NCBI GenBank assembly: GCA_024734495.1
Contig: JALMQS010000153.1
Coordinates: forward strand, 11,923,548 to 11,987,547
Length of the DNA stretch: 64,000 bases
Direction: 5' to 3'
From: Forficula auricularia
Taxonomy: Eukaryota; Arthropoda; Insecta; Dermaptera; Forficulidae
Within the stretch, counting starts at the first letter, position 1. Each line of letters opens with the position of its first letter. Positions 52,581 to 64,000 of the stretch are shown here, one piece after another. The notes beneath the pieces are model-generated. The model was not told the origin of the DNA. It saw only the letters and a list, made by a program, of their open reading frames with translations, and searched no databases. Both the position numbers and the translations under genes were made by a program.

Positions 52581-52899
52581 TTAGATTGATAGTTCTATTT
52601 TTGAAAACCATTTTGTCTTCGATTTCAAACAAAAGTTAATCTCAATAAAAAAAATCACGCTAGAGAGTACATAAAATTTGGTAACAAACATTTTGTCAAA
52701 ATAAATAAATTTCTCGAAAAATATATTTTTTCATTCTATAGGGTTTTTCTTGTAGACCAAAACGACAGGGTTTCGCTCATGTTATTGTTTATCAAAATAG
52801 TTTCTCCTTTTTTTGTGATATTCAGAAAAAACATAGAAAAAAAAACTTTCATGCACGATTACAATACTTGACCATTACGAACAGTTAAAGTAAGAAACT

Positions 52900-53600
52900 G
52901 ATGCGGCAATCCACATAAATTTACCATAGACTTGCCCCATTAGCAATTAATCATTTTTACTTTACCATACAGGGTATGGTCAAGTATTGTAATCGCGCAT
53001 GAAAAAAGTGTTTTTTTCCTTCTTTTTTCGAAATATCTCAAAAACAGCTGAAACTATTTTGAATAAAAAAAATTGAGCTAAACCATGGCATTTCGCTCTA
53101 CAATAAAGCTTTAATAAGTGAACATCGAACAAATTATATTTTTTGAGATAATAATTGTTTTGTCAAAATGTCTGTTAGTCTGTCTGGTTGTCCGGTTGTC
53201 TGGTTGTCTGTTAGTCTGTGCGTTACCAAATTTTATTTATGGACGAGCTAGCTCAAAAAATAGTGTGAATATCGAAACCAAATTACATACGTAGTTTTGG
53301 TCCATTGAGAATAAGAGCTGATTAGATTCTGGTACATATCGACCCAAAATTAAAGGGGGTTAAAAATTAAAAAACTAGGCCGTTTAAGCAAACTCAACCA
53401 AATTTTGTATACATAATCAGTGGACCCCCAGAAGTCTAAAAATGCAAAAACTAACCGCACAAAATGGGGGGGGGGGCTCAAAAAATGAAAATCTTGGCCA
53501 TTTACCAAACTCAACCAAATTTTGTATACATAATCAGTGGGACACCAGAAGTATAAAAATGCAAAAACTAACCCCCCTACATGACTATAAATAATTTTAG
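52900..53600 (-). repeat. Family R4 copy with long right part
   Basis: Mirrors 26269-26895: the right part (cattttgacaaaacaatta, ggtccattgag, gggtcgatatg in reverse) followed by two units with a G run at 53466. This supports R4 as a defined element, not random repeats. Confidence 0.7.
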
Positions 53601-53607
53601 GGTGTAT

Positions 53608-53785
53608 GGTAAATAAATAAATAAATAAATAAATATAAATCTTTATTCCTCGACCTGCTTAGAGGCACAAGTCCTCGGTGGCTAGGTCCTCCAAACATCA
53701 ATAATAAACATCAATACAAATTAATTACAACAATTTAAAAAATAATAAACAAGTAAAAAAAAAAATAAAAAATAAAAAAAATAGA
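53608..53785 (-). repeat. Family R7 copy
   Basis: (aaat)n followed by ctttattcctcgacctgc, ttagaggcacaagtcctc and ggtggctaggtc, the same as 20737 in the same orientation. Ends in an A-rich tract. Confidence 0.65.
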
Positions 53786-54309
53786 AATGTATGCTCATTA
53801 ACAAATAACATGACCATAGATTTCCATCAAAAAACAAAAAGTAATTTAAAAATTCCGCGTAAAGTCAAGTGGATGGCCAAATCAGTACACGTCAGCTTAT
53901 TTTGATATGATGGGCTCTTCTATGGCAAATGGCATTCTAGTATTTTTGTTTAAAAATTGTATCAATATTTTTTAAATCACCCCCCCCCCCTTTCAGGTCA
54001 CTATCAACTCACGTGGAGAGTCATTTCTGTAAGGCCTTATTGTGTGCCTATTTGAAATTTCGTACAAATCGTTCAAATATTTTAGGATTTATATTGATTG
54101 ATGATTCTACTCGTATTTTTTCTGTCTTCCCATTTTCATCCCTAAAGAAATAATTACACCTCTCTTTATATATTGAACCTGTTATTATTAAGTTTAAGCA
54201 CATTTGGTTTTTTTTTTATTGAAAACTTTATAATTTAATTATTAAATAAGACACGACCCTCCACTCCAATTTTGGGTCCCAAGTCCCAACCAATTAATAT
54301 CACTTAAAA

Positions 54310-54480
54310 TATAATTTTTTCGACCTGCTACCAAGCGGACCCGGGTTCAAATCCAACTCGAGGCATCCGGCTAAAATCTGACGCCTCGGTAGGAACAAAT
54401 TTAAAAATAATAATAAATAGTATTGTAAATTGGCTTATGGCTAGAAAGGCCGAAAAGCCAAAAAAAGACATATATAAAAA
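54310..54480 (+). repeat. tRNA-like SINE-like repeat
   Basis: A B-box-like cccgggttcaaatccaac follows a degraded anticodon region, and the tail is rich in A/T with aaggccgaaaagcc. Tentative. Confidence 0.35.
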
Positions 54481-54579
54481 TGTCCATTGATGTGCTTTAA
54501 ATGGATGGTGTACTGTGATTGTTGAATATACATATTAATAATGAATTAGTAGAAAAATCTTATTATATTAAACGATCAA

Positions 54580-55170
54580 TTCTTGTATATATATAGAATC
54601 GGTTTCTCGAAAACGGATCTAACGATTTCGCTAAAATGTGGTGTACTTATCAAGTCTCATGAGTTATTAGTTGTTTCAAATTTTTAATCCGATTGAAATA
54701 AAGGAAGGGAGTGTAAATTAGTCATGTAGCAAAATAAATATTTTAATCGTTCATATCTCGTCATCGGTAAGTCGCAAAGCCTTGAAATTTGAAACTTAAG
54801 CTATCTAGACGCTACATGAAGTGCTAAAATAGAAGTACCGGAAGTTCATGTTTATGTACGTAAGAATGTATCCCCTGCATTTCGCAACCGTAAATCTCAG
54901 AGCTACGAAATTCGAAGTTATTGATTTTCTCAAAAATGGCACTAACGATTTTTTTTAATTGGTATATCTAAGTGTCATGAGTTATTAGTCGTGTATTGAT
55001 TTTACTCCGATTGAAATAAAGGAAGGAAGTGTAAATTAGGAGTGTCGTAAAATAAATATTTTAATTATTCATATATCGTCTTAGGTAAGTCGCAGAGCCT
55101 TTAAATTTGAAACTTAAGCTATTTAGAGGCAAAAAGTTACCAAGCATCGCTCGGTGCTCCAGGCACTTAA
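54580..55170 (+). repeat. Family R8, plus copy
   Basis: Contains gaatcggtttctcgaaaac, tcatgagttattag, gattgaaataaagg twice and ends with accaagcatcgctcggtg. An inverted, longer copy lies at 58705-59400. Two internal sub-repeats of about 320 bases suggest partial tandem duplication. Confidence 0.7.
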
Positions 55171-57239
55171 TATTATTAGAACAATTTTAGAGACACCCGG
55201 TATACGTATAATCTTTTACAAACATGAAAAAGGAATTTTTTAAATTATTCTAAAGTAAAAACAATCGATGTTAAAATGCCTGATGTAATAAGTTTTGTTT
55301 GGATATTTTTGTATGCATAAATAATATAACGTCTGGATTCTGAAGTAGTTAATGATGCATGAATGCCTAACAGGCCGATAGAGGATCGTTTGATGGTAAA
55401 GAAGAAAATAAAATAAACTTCACCATTTGTTTCTCCCTGGAGATCAGGTGAATGCTAGAATTCACTTAGGAGACTTCATTTCGATTACTATATATTAAAC
55501 ATTAAAGAAGGTTTTGTCAGAATTCGATATGTTAATTTTTCAAAGAGCATTAAACCGACCGCCCTTAAGTACCTTGTTATTCTTATAGAGCTGTTAAGAA
55601 AATATTGAAAAAACTATCTACTATATATTATAATAAAATAACATATAAAATAACCTCTTAAAAGTTATACTCCCTATCGTATTTACTATTAGAGCAATTT
55701 TTAATAATCATTTTTTATATCAACTGGAATAAAAAGTGGAAACATAGGTACACCCTCAGCAAATTTTGAAAATGGATGGTTGATTCAACGCTGAGGCCAG
55801 CGAGTGTATCACGTCCTCAGAATAATAGTTTTAATTTTTTAAAATACCTGTTTGTTTATTTATACATTTTCTTATAGAAGTGTGAAAAACTAAAAAATAA
55901 AAATCATTTTTCAATTTGAAATTCTGAAACTAGATAATAACAAGGTGAATTTTTCTGATCTTCAAAACTTGTTTCCAATTCATAACTCAAATTATGTACT
56001 TTGAAATAGACTACCTTTTTATCCAGAAGTACCATCCACCTGGCACTGTGAAGCTAATCCAATATTCAGATTAACTAGATGTTATAACGATTTATCTAAA
56101 CAACTCCTTGGATTTCTCATTGAACATTAATAAAATCGCAGTCTTGTTCAAAATGTTGACCCTAGTCTACATGTAGCTATTCTACTATTATATTTCATTA
56201 TATTACTATTATCTTATATTATTTTTATATTGTTATTTAAAATATACTCTATTATTATTATATTAATTTAATGATATTACTTTGTCTATTATTGTTAATT
56301 TTGTTATACTTAATAATTAATGTATTAGGCATTTAGCCGTTGAAAATAATAAATAAATAAATATCCCCAAAATCTTTTCAGTAGTTCGTTTAAGCATTAG
56401 AACCAGTTTTCCAATTTTTGTTACTCTACTTATCATAAGTATAGGAATCCAGACTCACTGAAGGGGAGATTGAAAGCTCAAAATCATTCTTGAAAATAAT
56501 ATTTTTCCACATTTCAGATATTTCTGAACAAGAATAACCAAAAAAATATTGTAAGCAAATTTATTGCCTACTCTGGCCATCTGCCAATCTTCTATATAGA
56601 TGACATTTTTAAATTTATTACTATAAACTTTATCATATATTATACCTACCTAAATTTATACTTAAATATATATAGGTACTATATATATAAAGAAGATGTC
56701 AGTCTTCCCCTCGGAAAAAGAAATTCCTGCCATAACATATCCTGAATACCCACTGGAATAGTTTGCTCATAGACTCAGATGTAGTATTGCACAGGTTCCT
56801 TCATTGAATTCAGATATTGGCTGATTCAATTAAATCAGAGCTTAGAATAAACAAACTATTGGAAGTGAAAAAAATTGAATGTTAATTTAAAAAAAATATA
56901 TATATAAAACACTTTTAGAATAAATTGAACTCGATAAAAGTGGGCAAGTGATTGGAAGTAAACTTAGAATTGATTCGAACGAAGAGTAAATGAAAATGAA
57001 AGAACTCTCTCACTCTCAGATTTCGATTAAATTTTGTTGTCGATTCATTTAAATTGGCCAATCAGAAGCCATAGAAATGTTTGAAGGAAAGAATAAAACA
57101 AGAAGCAAGGAAAAGGCGAACAATATGCTTAAACAAAGGCATGTTTTGAAAACACCGATTTTAAGAACGTATTAAGAACTAAATCAAGAGCATGAAATAT
57201 ATTTAAAATTTTATATATTTATATACAAATATGTCCGTT
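55171..57239. other. AT-rich stretch, nothing recognised
   Basis: I read all frames for exon-like blocks and found none with family resemblance. Simple AT-rich DNA with some (tatt)n-like sequence near 56200-56290. Confidence 0.45.
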
Positions 57240-57350
57240 GTTCAACTTACAGACATTGGTGGGCTTTGACTGTTTTCGAATTTCTTCCATCTTTGTTAGG
57301 CTCCATGTCTCAGATCCATACATGGCGACCGGTAAATATTTTACTATTGA
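57240..57350 (-). pseudogene. LINE reverse transcriptase scrap
   Basis: Minus strand reads TIKYLPVAMYGSETWSLTK, MEEIRKQSKPTN. The LPVAxYGSETWxLTK motif is typical of the post-catalytic part of LINE reverse transcriptases. About 110 bases only. Confidence 0.6.
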
Positions 57351-57984
57351 TTCTAAATATTAAATATATATAATAGCCATGTAATATAGTTTAAATAAAG
57401 TTCATTGAGTGTTTCAAATCTTGAATTTCTTTAAAATTCGAAGGGCAAAGGAATGACTTTTCCAAATTGAATTTTAGAGAGTCCAAGTTGCCGATAGAAA
57501 TACATTTAAATTTTCTAGGAAAATCACAAAATGGTGTCATCTATTAGATCCGATGGGACGGATTATTTTTAATTGTGTCAGAGGGGGTTATTTTTCTACC
57601 CCTTCGAGAATCGTACCGTATCGATATCATTTTCATGGTGTTAAGACCTCAGAAGGTCTATCAATCTTGATTTATTCTAAATAGTTTATTATATTTAAAT
57701 TTATTAGAAGAACAGCTTCACTGTTAAGTGAGCTGGCTAGTTTAATTTTCCCTCGATTATAACTTCAAAATTTACAGAGAGCGTACAGAGATTTGAAAAC
57801 GTTTTCACCGTTGCTCTTTAGTTTTTATTGAAATTAATATATTCGACAAGTAGAATCAACGTAGCTTAAAATATTATAGGTGTTTCAAATATATTTTCAA
57901 AACGCTATATTAGGATTTCAATGCTTTGTAGATTATTTAATCTAAATAAGAAATTAATATTGTCTTAAATATGTGTAATTTGGC

Positions 57985-58140
57985 ATGGTCAATTGTGCCC
58001 TCCCTCACCTCCTCCCACTCTCTGTACTAGTCCCTTGAAAATTTCCCGCCCCTCCGCTGGGACTCATGCGGTCGCCAGTAACTCGGTGCTCTACCCACGC
58101 TTCCTAGTGCCTCCAATTAAACATTCATCTCATTTGGCTA
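57985..58140 (-). repeat. Possible tRNA-derived SINE
   Basis: Minus strand: gtgggtagagcaccgag (A-box/D-arm-like), and gaccgcatgagtcccagc (degraded B-box-like), in a locally GC-rich segment. Weak. Confidence 0.3.
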
Positions 58141-58704
58141 TTTCCGGTAAATATCACAATCTAATTAGTTCCAAATTAACCATATATCCTTCTTACTAAG
58201 TGGACATAATTATTGTATAAAAAATATAAAAAATTTTGGTGAAACATTACGTTAAACTATTTTTTAATCCACGTGATTTCCTACTTCCTACTGGCTTATT
58301 TAGATAAATGATTTTTAAAATTCTTAAATATAATTAATTCAAATAGAAATATTATTTGATTTTAATTATATAATTGATATTTTATTACTAGGTACGCCTG
58401 GAGGCAGGCGATCGCTTGCCTGCCAGTTGGCTGTAATGTTGAATTCAAGCAAAATAATGTTTAAATCTATATTTCTCGCTTACGTTTGTCAAACATCTCA
58501 AGGATAATTTTTTGCCTGCCTGCAATGTGTGGCTGTGTGTAATTCAAGTACGAAAAGTTTTAGAAAGTTCTTTCTTGTAGCATATTGTGTATATTTTCTA
58601 TACGGAGAATTGAATAGATTTTGATTTCACTAGTTTTAGAACTTCAAGTTCAAAAATGCAGATAAAAATAATTTTTTAATGAAATTTAATTTAGAGTGCA
58701 TGGG

Positions 58705-59400
58705 GTACCGAGCGATGCTCGGTAACTTTTTGCCTCTAAATAGCTTAAGTTTCAAATTTCAAGACTCTGTGACTTACCGAAGACGATATATGAATGATTA
58801 AAATATTTATTTTACGACACTCCCAATTTACACCCCTTTTTTTATTTCAATCGGATTAAAATCTATACACGACTAATAACTCATGACACTTGATAAGTAG
58901 GTACACCAGTTTAAAAAAAAACGTTAGTGCCGTTTTTGAGAAAAAAAAACGAAAAATCTTTCATGTAAATTTCAACTTTCGGTGTTCCGATTTAAACAAA
59001 AAGCTTGTTGTAGCCCTTCTAGCTTATCGAGCTTAAGTTTCGAATTTCATAGCTCTGAGATTTATGGTTGAGAAACGCAGGGAGTACATTCTTACGTACC
59101 TAAACATCAACTTCCGGTACTTCTATTTTAGCCAAAATCTTGAGGCACTTCGTGTAGCTCTAGATAGCTTAGGTTTCAAATTTCAAGACTCTGCGACTTA
59201 CCGAAGACGACAAATGAACGATTAAAATATTTATTTTGCGTCATGACTAATTTACACCCCCTTCCTTTATCTCAATCGGATTATAAATTTGACACAACTA
59301 ATAACTCATGATATTTGTTAAGTACGCCACATTTTAGCGAGATCGTTAGAGCAGTTTTCGAGAAACTGATTCTATATATACGTATACAAGAATTGCTCGT
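58705..59400 (-). repeat. Family R8, minus copy
   Basis: Inverted relative to 54580-55170. It begins gtaccgagcgatgctcgg (a hairpin), then gcctctaaatagcttaag, tgacttaccgaagacg, tcatgacacttgataag, and ends gagaaactgattctatata. It contains extra internal sequence relative to the plus copy, partly shared with 51775-51960. Confidence 0.7.
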
Positions 59401-61690
59401 TTAATATTATAAGATTTTAAGTCTATGGTATGTAATAATATAGGCATAAAATGAAAAATTTATATTTAAGTTTATTATTACTTTCTAGGGCGTCTCTAGC
59501 GTACCTAGTTTTAAAGTCTTTACTTTTTTTATTATAATTAATAAATGTGCTAATGAGCGATTCCTTAATTAAAATTTGATTAAGAAAAATGACTAAAAAG
59601 TGCATGGATAGAATAATCTATCTTTCTTTCGGGCTATGTCATGTAAGGATGCGGAATCAAGTCAAGACTTGTTTTAGAATATTAGAGATATATTCTTAAT
59701 TTCAATTATTCTAGGAATGGCCTTTTGCCTTTGGAACTTGGACTAAAACGATGTTCGTTATAAAAAAATTGTTTCTTTTTAAATCCCGAAAATCAGCTTT
59801 TCAATAAATCTTTAATATTATGTTTTAAAGCTAAAATTATTATTAAAATAATATAAAAAGGCAAATTTTGAAGTTTACTATAAGCAAATATTCAACTCAA
59901 AATTTGAGAAATTAAAAACTTTTATCAAAAAATTAGATCTAAAAAAAAAAATGATCATTTATACTAAATCAACTAGGCATGATAGAAATAAATCTTTAAC
60001 ATTCTAAATTTTTGAAAATATATTCAATAAATAGACAAAAGCTTTTAATTTAATTTTTTTCACTCAAATCTAATTTCTCATATAAAATATACTAAATACA
60101 TGCTTTAATCAAAAGTCTTTATTATAACGAAATTTCGCTTTACTTTATATATTTAATTATTATTCATTTTAGTTGGAATTAAAATGTTTTCAGATTAGAA
60201 TAATTTTCTTTCCATATTTATATTGTTTTTACGATTAAAAGATATACTTAAGCCTTTGTCTTCTTATTTAAAAATTGATAATATTTGATAAAATAGTATT
60301 TTTGCAATTACTAAACTTTTTATTCTTTTAATATTAATTTCTTAAGAATTTGATAAACATTTTCAATATCGGAAAGAAAATGTTTTCATCAAGAGTATAG
60401 AATTATTCTCGAAGCGCTTTTTGACTTGAAATATAAAATTATCGATTTCAGGGAATTTGAACCGATCGCTGTTACACAATCACACACACATTCTTAATTT
60501 CTTTCAAAATATCAAATTATTTATTTATTTTATAAATATAGGTAGGTACGCATTATTTAATCGAAACTCTTTATTTTAAATAATTTCAAGTATAAAATTA
60601 TTTGATTTGAATTAAATAAAATAAATTTGCTACTATAATATTTTTATAACATATCATGGCTTTAATTTTTTTTAACGCTCACGGATCGGCGAGTGGCGAC
60701 TTTTCAGCCAGAGGATGGTGTCCAAAAAAGAACCCTTCATTTTTGCAAATTTTATTTTATTCTTCGTAAAATTCATCAATATCCACTTAATGTAATTTTT
60801 CCAATTTAACATTAGATTTTTTTCATTTGATATAAATGACAGATCGGACAGTCACTTCACTTTGACTACTTCCATTGACAAGTAAAAGTAATCAAACTTT
60901 CTATCTTAGTTGCTCTGTCTAAGTACTTTCAATAAATATTTTTTTTGGTTGCTATAAAATAATTAGCTTGGATGTAATATGGGAAAAATTACTATACCTA
61001 TGGCTTCCACTTATTCTCTTTGTTTTTATTCATATTTAGTCTACTTAATTATAAAATTGTTTTTGACTTTCTCATAATAATAATGTATTTACAAAAAAAT
61101 TTATTTAATTTTTTTTTATTAATTTTAGAGTATCCAGTATTTTTGATGTTGAGTGCGGTAGTCATACCCTTAACTGATCTGCCGATTCAGTTGTCTAAAT
61201 ACTAGGGACTCTCATGATCGAGGTGTGGCTATTAAATGACTCGAATAATGCTACTACTGGCAAACAGCGAGCGTGCCGCGACAGATTTGACCATGATTGT
61301 GTCCCATCCTCTGCACGCTAAACAAGCTTTCGCGTCAGTTTATCTATAAAACAATTTTATAATAAGGTAGACAAAATATTAATTAAAAAAAGGGGCTAAG
61401 TGAAATTAAATACTTCTGCGAAAACATATTTTAGTTCATCATTCACAATTATATTTTTTATTCAATTTATAGTTTTTAAATGAATGTCAGTCATCGAGTA
61501 CATGTGAACTAATTTACTTTCAACCTCATAAAATCAAAGTATTCCATAAGATAGCGAAAATGATACAAAAATGAAATCTGGAAAATTATATTCATATTCT
61601 AACGTTAAAAGGTTCCATAAATTTTAAATTAAATCTAAGCGAACTTATATTATATGTCACGCAATGAACATATTCTCTTGACGTTCTAAT
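59401..61690. other. AT-rich stretch, nothing recognised
   Basis: No exon or element with recognisable ends. Short open frames have no family resemblance. Confidence 0.4.
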
Positions 61691-61750
61691 ATTTTAGGAA
61701 TATGCCGCATCCACAGCATCTATGGATCGCACGCCACTGATCTTCAGATA
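61690..61750. repeat. Repeat end R9 (two copies)
   Basis: ttttaggaatatgccgcatcc, acagcatctatgga and cgcacgccactgat recur at 63103-63150 (ggaatgagccgcatccac ... agcacgccactgat). In reverse, cagtggcgtgc looks like the outer end of a DNA transposon. Confidence 0.5.
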
Positions 61751-62014
61751 TAAGTGTATTTATTAATTGAGTTTTATATTTTTTCTAGTAAAGTGTCGAC
61801 TCGAGTGCTGGATTTGTTAATCCCTACGTAGTCCATCCACTGCGAGGAGACTCCTTAATTCGACCCACGAGGTATGTATCTAGATATTTAATATACTAAA
61901 TGAATTTTATAATTAAGTTTTCCATTAGATCAGCGCTTCTTAAACATTTTTTTCGCGATCCTAGATTATATATGTATATGGATTTAACAAACATTTTTAC
62001 TAGTAAATCATCAA

Positions 62015-62255
62015 AAAATTTAGGGAACGCGGTGTTGGTTTATAGTGAAACATTGTTAAAATTAAATTAGGTTGGAGTTGGTGGTGTTTCACAAGGAGAA
62101 AAATTAAAATACAAAGATTTTTTTAGTTTACTCTATATATTTCGAGCTCTTAACTCATCGTCAGGAGAACATTGACTAAAGATAACATGATATTTTGAAC
62201 AGAATTTATTTTAATTTTAATATGATGGACAGTTATTTATGACTTAGAGTAAATA
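62015..62255 (-). repeat. Family R1 copy, minus strand
   Basis: Starts tttagggaacgcggtgttgg, passes atagtgaaacattg and ggtggtgtttcacaagg, and reaches the hammerhead-like core at 62130. It continues for about 80 bases shared with 14990-15060 (gaacagaatttatttta, atgatggacagttattta). This is the least interrupted R1 copy. Confidence 0.75.
62130..62170 (-). ncRNA. Hammerhead-like motif (family R1)
   Basis: Minus strand: ttctc CTGACGA, T, GAG, loop, CTC, GAAA, tatata, gag. Identical in all core positions to 15063-15104. Confidence 0.55.
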
Positions 62256-63146
62256 TGAAAGAATTATCAGAAGGATGGAATGGCTTTAGAAAGCCGAAAG
62301 AACAAGGACAACAGGGACAATTTTTCAATGTTTAATAGAAATTTTTTTCTGTTTTATTTTCCATGGTGTTTCGTCCATCCCTTCTTCATGTCTTCTTCTC
62401 TTCTCGACTTCATTCTATTCGTCATTTGTATCTGCACATCATAGCTTCGCCGCATTCAATATAAGTACATTTACATTTTACAAGCATGGCGTTTAATTTA
62501 TTATATAGGGATCAAATACTTTAAAAAATTAGGGATTTTTGCAATGTTGTGTTTTTTCTTTCAGCTTTCACCCTACAACTTTTAATTTTAGATTAGAGAT
62601 TTTATTAATAAAAACAAAATAAATTAAATTAAATTAAATTTCTTCTAATTCTATTGCTATGAGTAAGCTATGATTTGTCTATACCACTCTTAGTTATTGC
62701 TGATCTATATTGAGAGTCCTTACAAATGGATTAGTCCAAATATTCTCAAATCATCTTTATTTATTCCTTTTTTGTATTATTACTATTTTAATAATTCCTC
62801 AGCGAGAACAATTTTTATTCGACTAAAACTCGCCTGGACTTGACTTTGACATGCTTGTACTGGAAGATATACCAGGCAGGGACTTCAAACCTTCTATCAC
62901 ATTTTTTTCGGAAAATCATTCATTTAAATTGCCCCTTGAATCTATGCAACAATTTTACTTCATTTCTTGAACCAATATACTTTTCCAAACAAAAAAATGT
63001 TTTTTTTTAGAAATATTTTAAATAACGGATAATAATTTGAAAATTTAAATATCCTGAAATTTTGAAATCGTATTTATGAAAATACTCTAAATTTTTGAAA
63101 TTTTAGGAATGAGCCGCATCCACAGCATCCATGGACAGCACGCCAC

Positions 63147-63335
63147 TGATATATATATATATATATATATACTGATATATGACTGTAATTTTGTTAAATC
63201 TCCTGATGGAGAGTTCATACCAGGAAATATGTATGGAGATAAATAAAAAATCTCCAAAATATAATTAAATTTTTTTTTTAATTTTTTTAATTTTATTTCC
63301 TCTTTGTGAAACACTACTATAATCTGTCAAATAAT
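63147..63335 (+). repeat. Degenerate R1-like repeat with AT microsatellite
   Basis: An (AT)n microsatellite at about 63149-63173 is followed by tctcCTGATGgagag...accaGGAAATATG. After an AT-rich spacer comes ctttgtgaaacactac, in the same order as family R1. The core has G for A9, so it is probably decayed. Confidence 0.4.
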
Positions 63336-63699
63336 TCCGAAGTTTCTCATAGATTATATCAACAGTTTCATGTTCGATAGCCGTTTTTTGAAATTCTGTC
63401 CATGGTTCGTAGCTTGTATGCTTATTTAAATTACGAAAACGAAAAGCTCACAGTGGAAAATAAAGACGAAGAAGCCCCAAGGATAGTACACAACTTTGAT
63501 TTGATATCTGTTGCGGGTTTTCCATCAGATTGAAAAACACTATTAGTGGAGCTTACTTATTATTATACATTCTTAAGAACGCTAACGATTGCTCACATAA
63601 AAATGCTTGTCAAAATAATACTTGACATTTGGAGTCAATTCATATGAAAGAATCGCCATCACAGCGACATAGGATATTTAGAAATAAGGTGACGTGTTA

Positions 63700-64000
63700 T
63701 GATGTGGCCATCCACTTGAGTTTATAATACACTTCTGGTTGAGTTTGGTACAAGGGCCTAGATTTTCATTTTTTGACCCCTCCCCCCATTATGGGCAGTT
63801 TGTTTTTGCATTTTTAGTGTTCTGGTGGCCCACTGATTATGTATACAAAATTTGGTTGAGTTTGCTCAAATGGCCTAGATTTTTATTTTTTGACCTCCCC
63901 ACCTTAATTTTGGGTCGATATGCACCAAAACAATGTGTGAAATTTGATTTTGATATTCACACTAGTTTTTGGGTTAGCTCGTCCTCAAAAATTTGGTAAC
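63700..64000 (+). repeat. Family R4 copy, cut by window end
   Basis: gatgtggccatccacttg, one and a half tandem units, then gggtcgatatgcaccaaaa and ttttgggttagctcgtcc, as in 26160-26760. Continues past the window. Confidence 0.75.

Noticed and set aside
61790..61872. Exon-like segment between a ttttttctag acceptor and an aggtatgt donor
   Set aside because: All three frames contain stops, so it is not coding. A non-coding exon cannot be judged from sequence alone.
1..64000. CRISPR arrays, operons or bacterial features
   Set aside because: Spliceosomal introns, LINEs and SINEs show a eukaryotic nuclear sequence. The tandem arrays seen are minisatellites without spacer variation.

Overview
The window is AT-rich eukaryotic DNA, most likely from an arthropod and probably an insect. 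Small coding exons are separated by introns with GT/AG ends. The dispersed elements are of kinds typical of arthropod genomes: mariner, Tc1, hAT, RTE and CR1/Jockey-like LINEs, and tRNA-derived SINEs. I cannot name the species. A 100-base run of N at 34160-34259 is an assembly gap.

The main gene is a plus-strand peroxidasin, the extracellular matrix heme peroxidase that cross-links collagen IV. Eighteen exons between 7492 and 31518 (3,699 nt, 1,233 codons) join with consistent phase. They encode four Ig domains, a linker, the complete peroxidase domain, a linker with a dibasic cleavage-like site, a coiled coil and the first half of a VWC domain. The N-terminal signal peptide and LRR exons were not found and probably lie upstream of the window. 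The exon or exons for the second half of VWC were not found; they may lie in the assembly gap or in the repeats after 31518. Two neighbouring junctions inside the peroxidase domain, after exons 13 and 14, lack a GT donor at the position homology predicts.

A second plus-strand locus at 40224-40689 holds two exons resembling PIGG (GPI ethanolamine phosphate transferase 2). The first carries a one-base frameshift, and no further exons were recognised, so it may be a decayed or partial copy.

The rest is mostly mobile DNA, densest in introns and from 31.5 kb onward. It includes a mariner with an intact 354-codon transposase (37699-38979) and a deleted mariner nested in an older repeat (31774-32705). 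There are also a hAT remnant, two copies of a TTAA-flanked piggyBac-like MITE, a Tc1 remnant, several 8-bp-TSD MITEs, pieces of at least three LINE types, SINEs, and a dispersed family with 118-123 bp tandem units separated by poly-C/poly-G runs.

The most unusual feature is a set of repeat families sharing a hammerhead-like signature: CTGANGA, one A or T, a short hairpin whose stem differs between families but still pairs, then CGAAA and a short palindrome. Many of these occur as head-to-head inverted pairs (minus copy left, plus copy right), and several families also share a downstream GTGAAAC/GTTTCAC hairpin and a common end. The signature resembles the hammerhead ribozymes known from Penelope-like elements and retrozymes, but every copy has one extra nucleotide before stem II, so catalysis is not assured. 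At least a dozen long fold-backs occur in the 64 kb.
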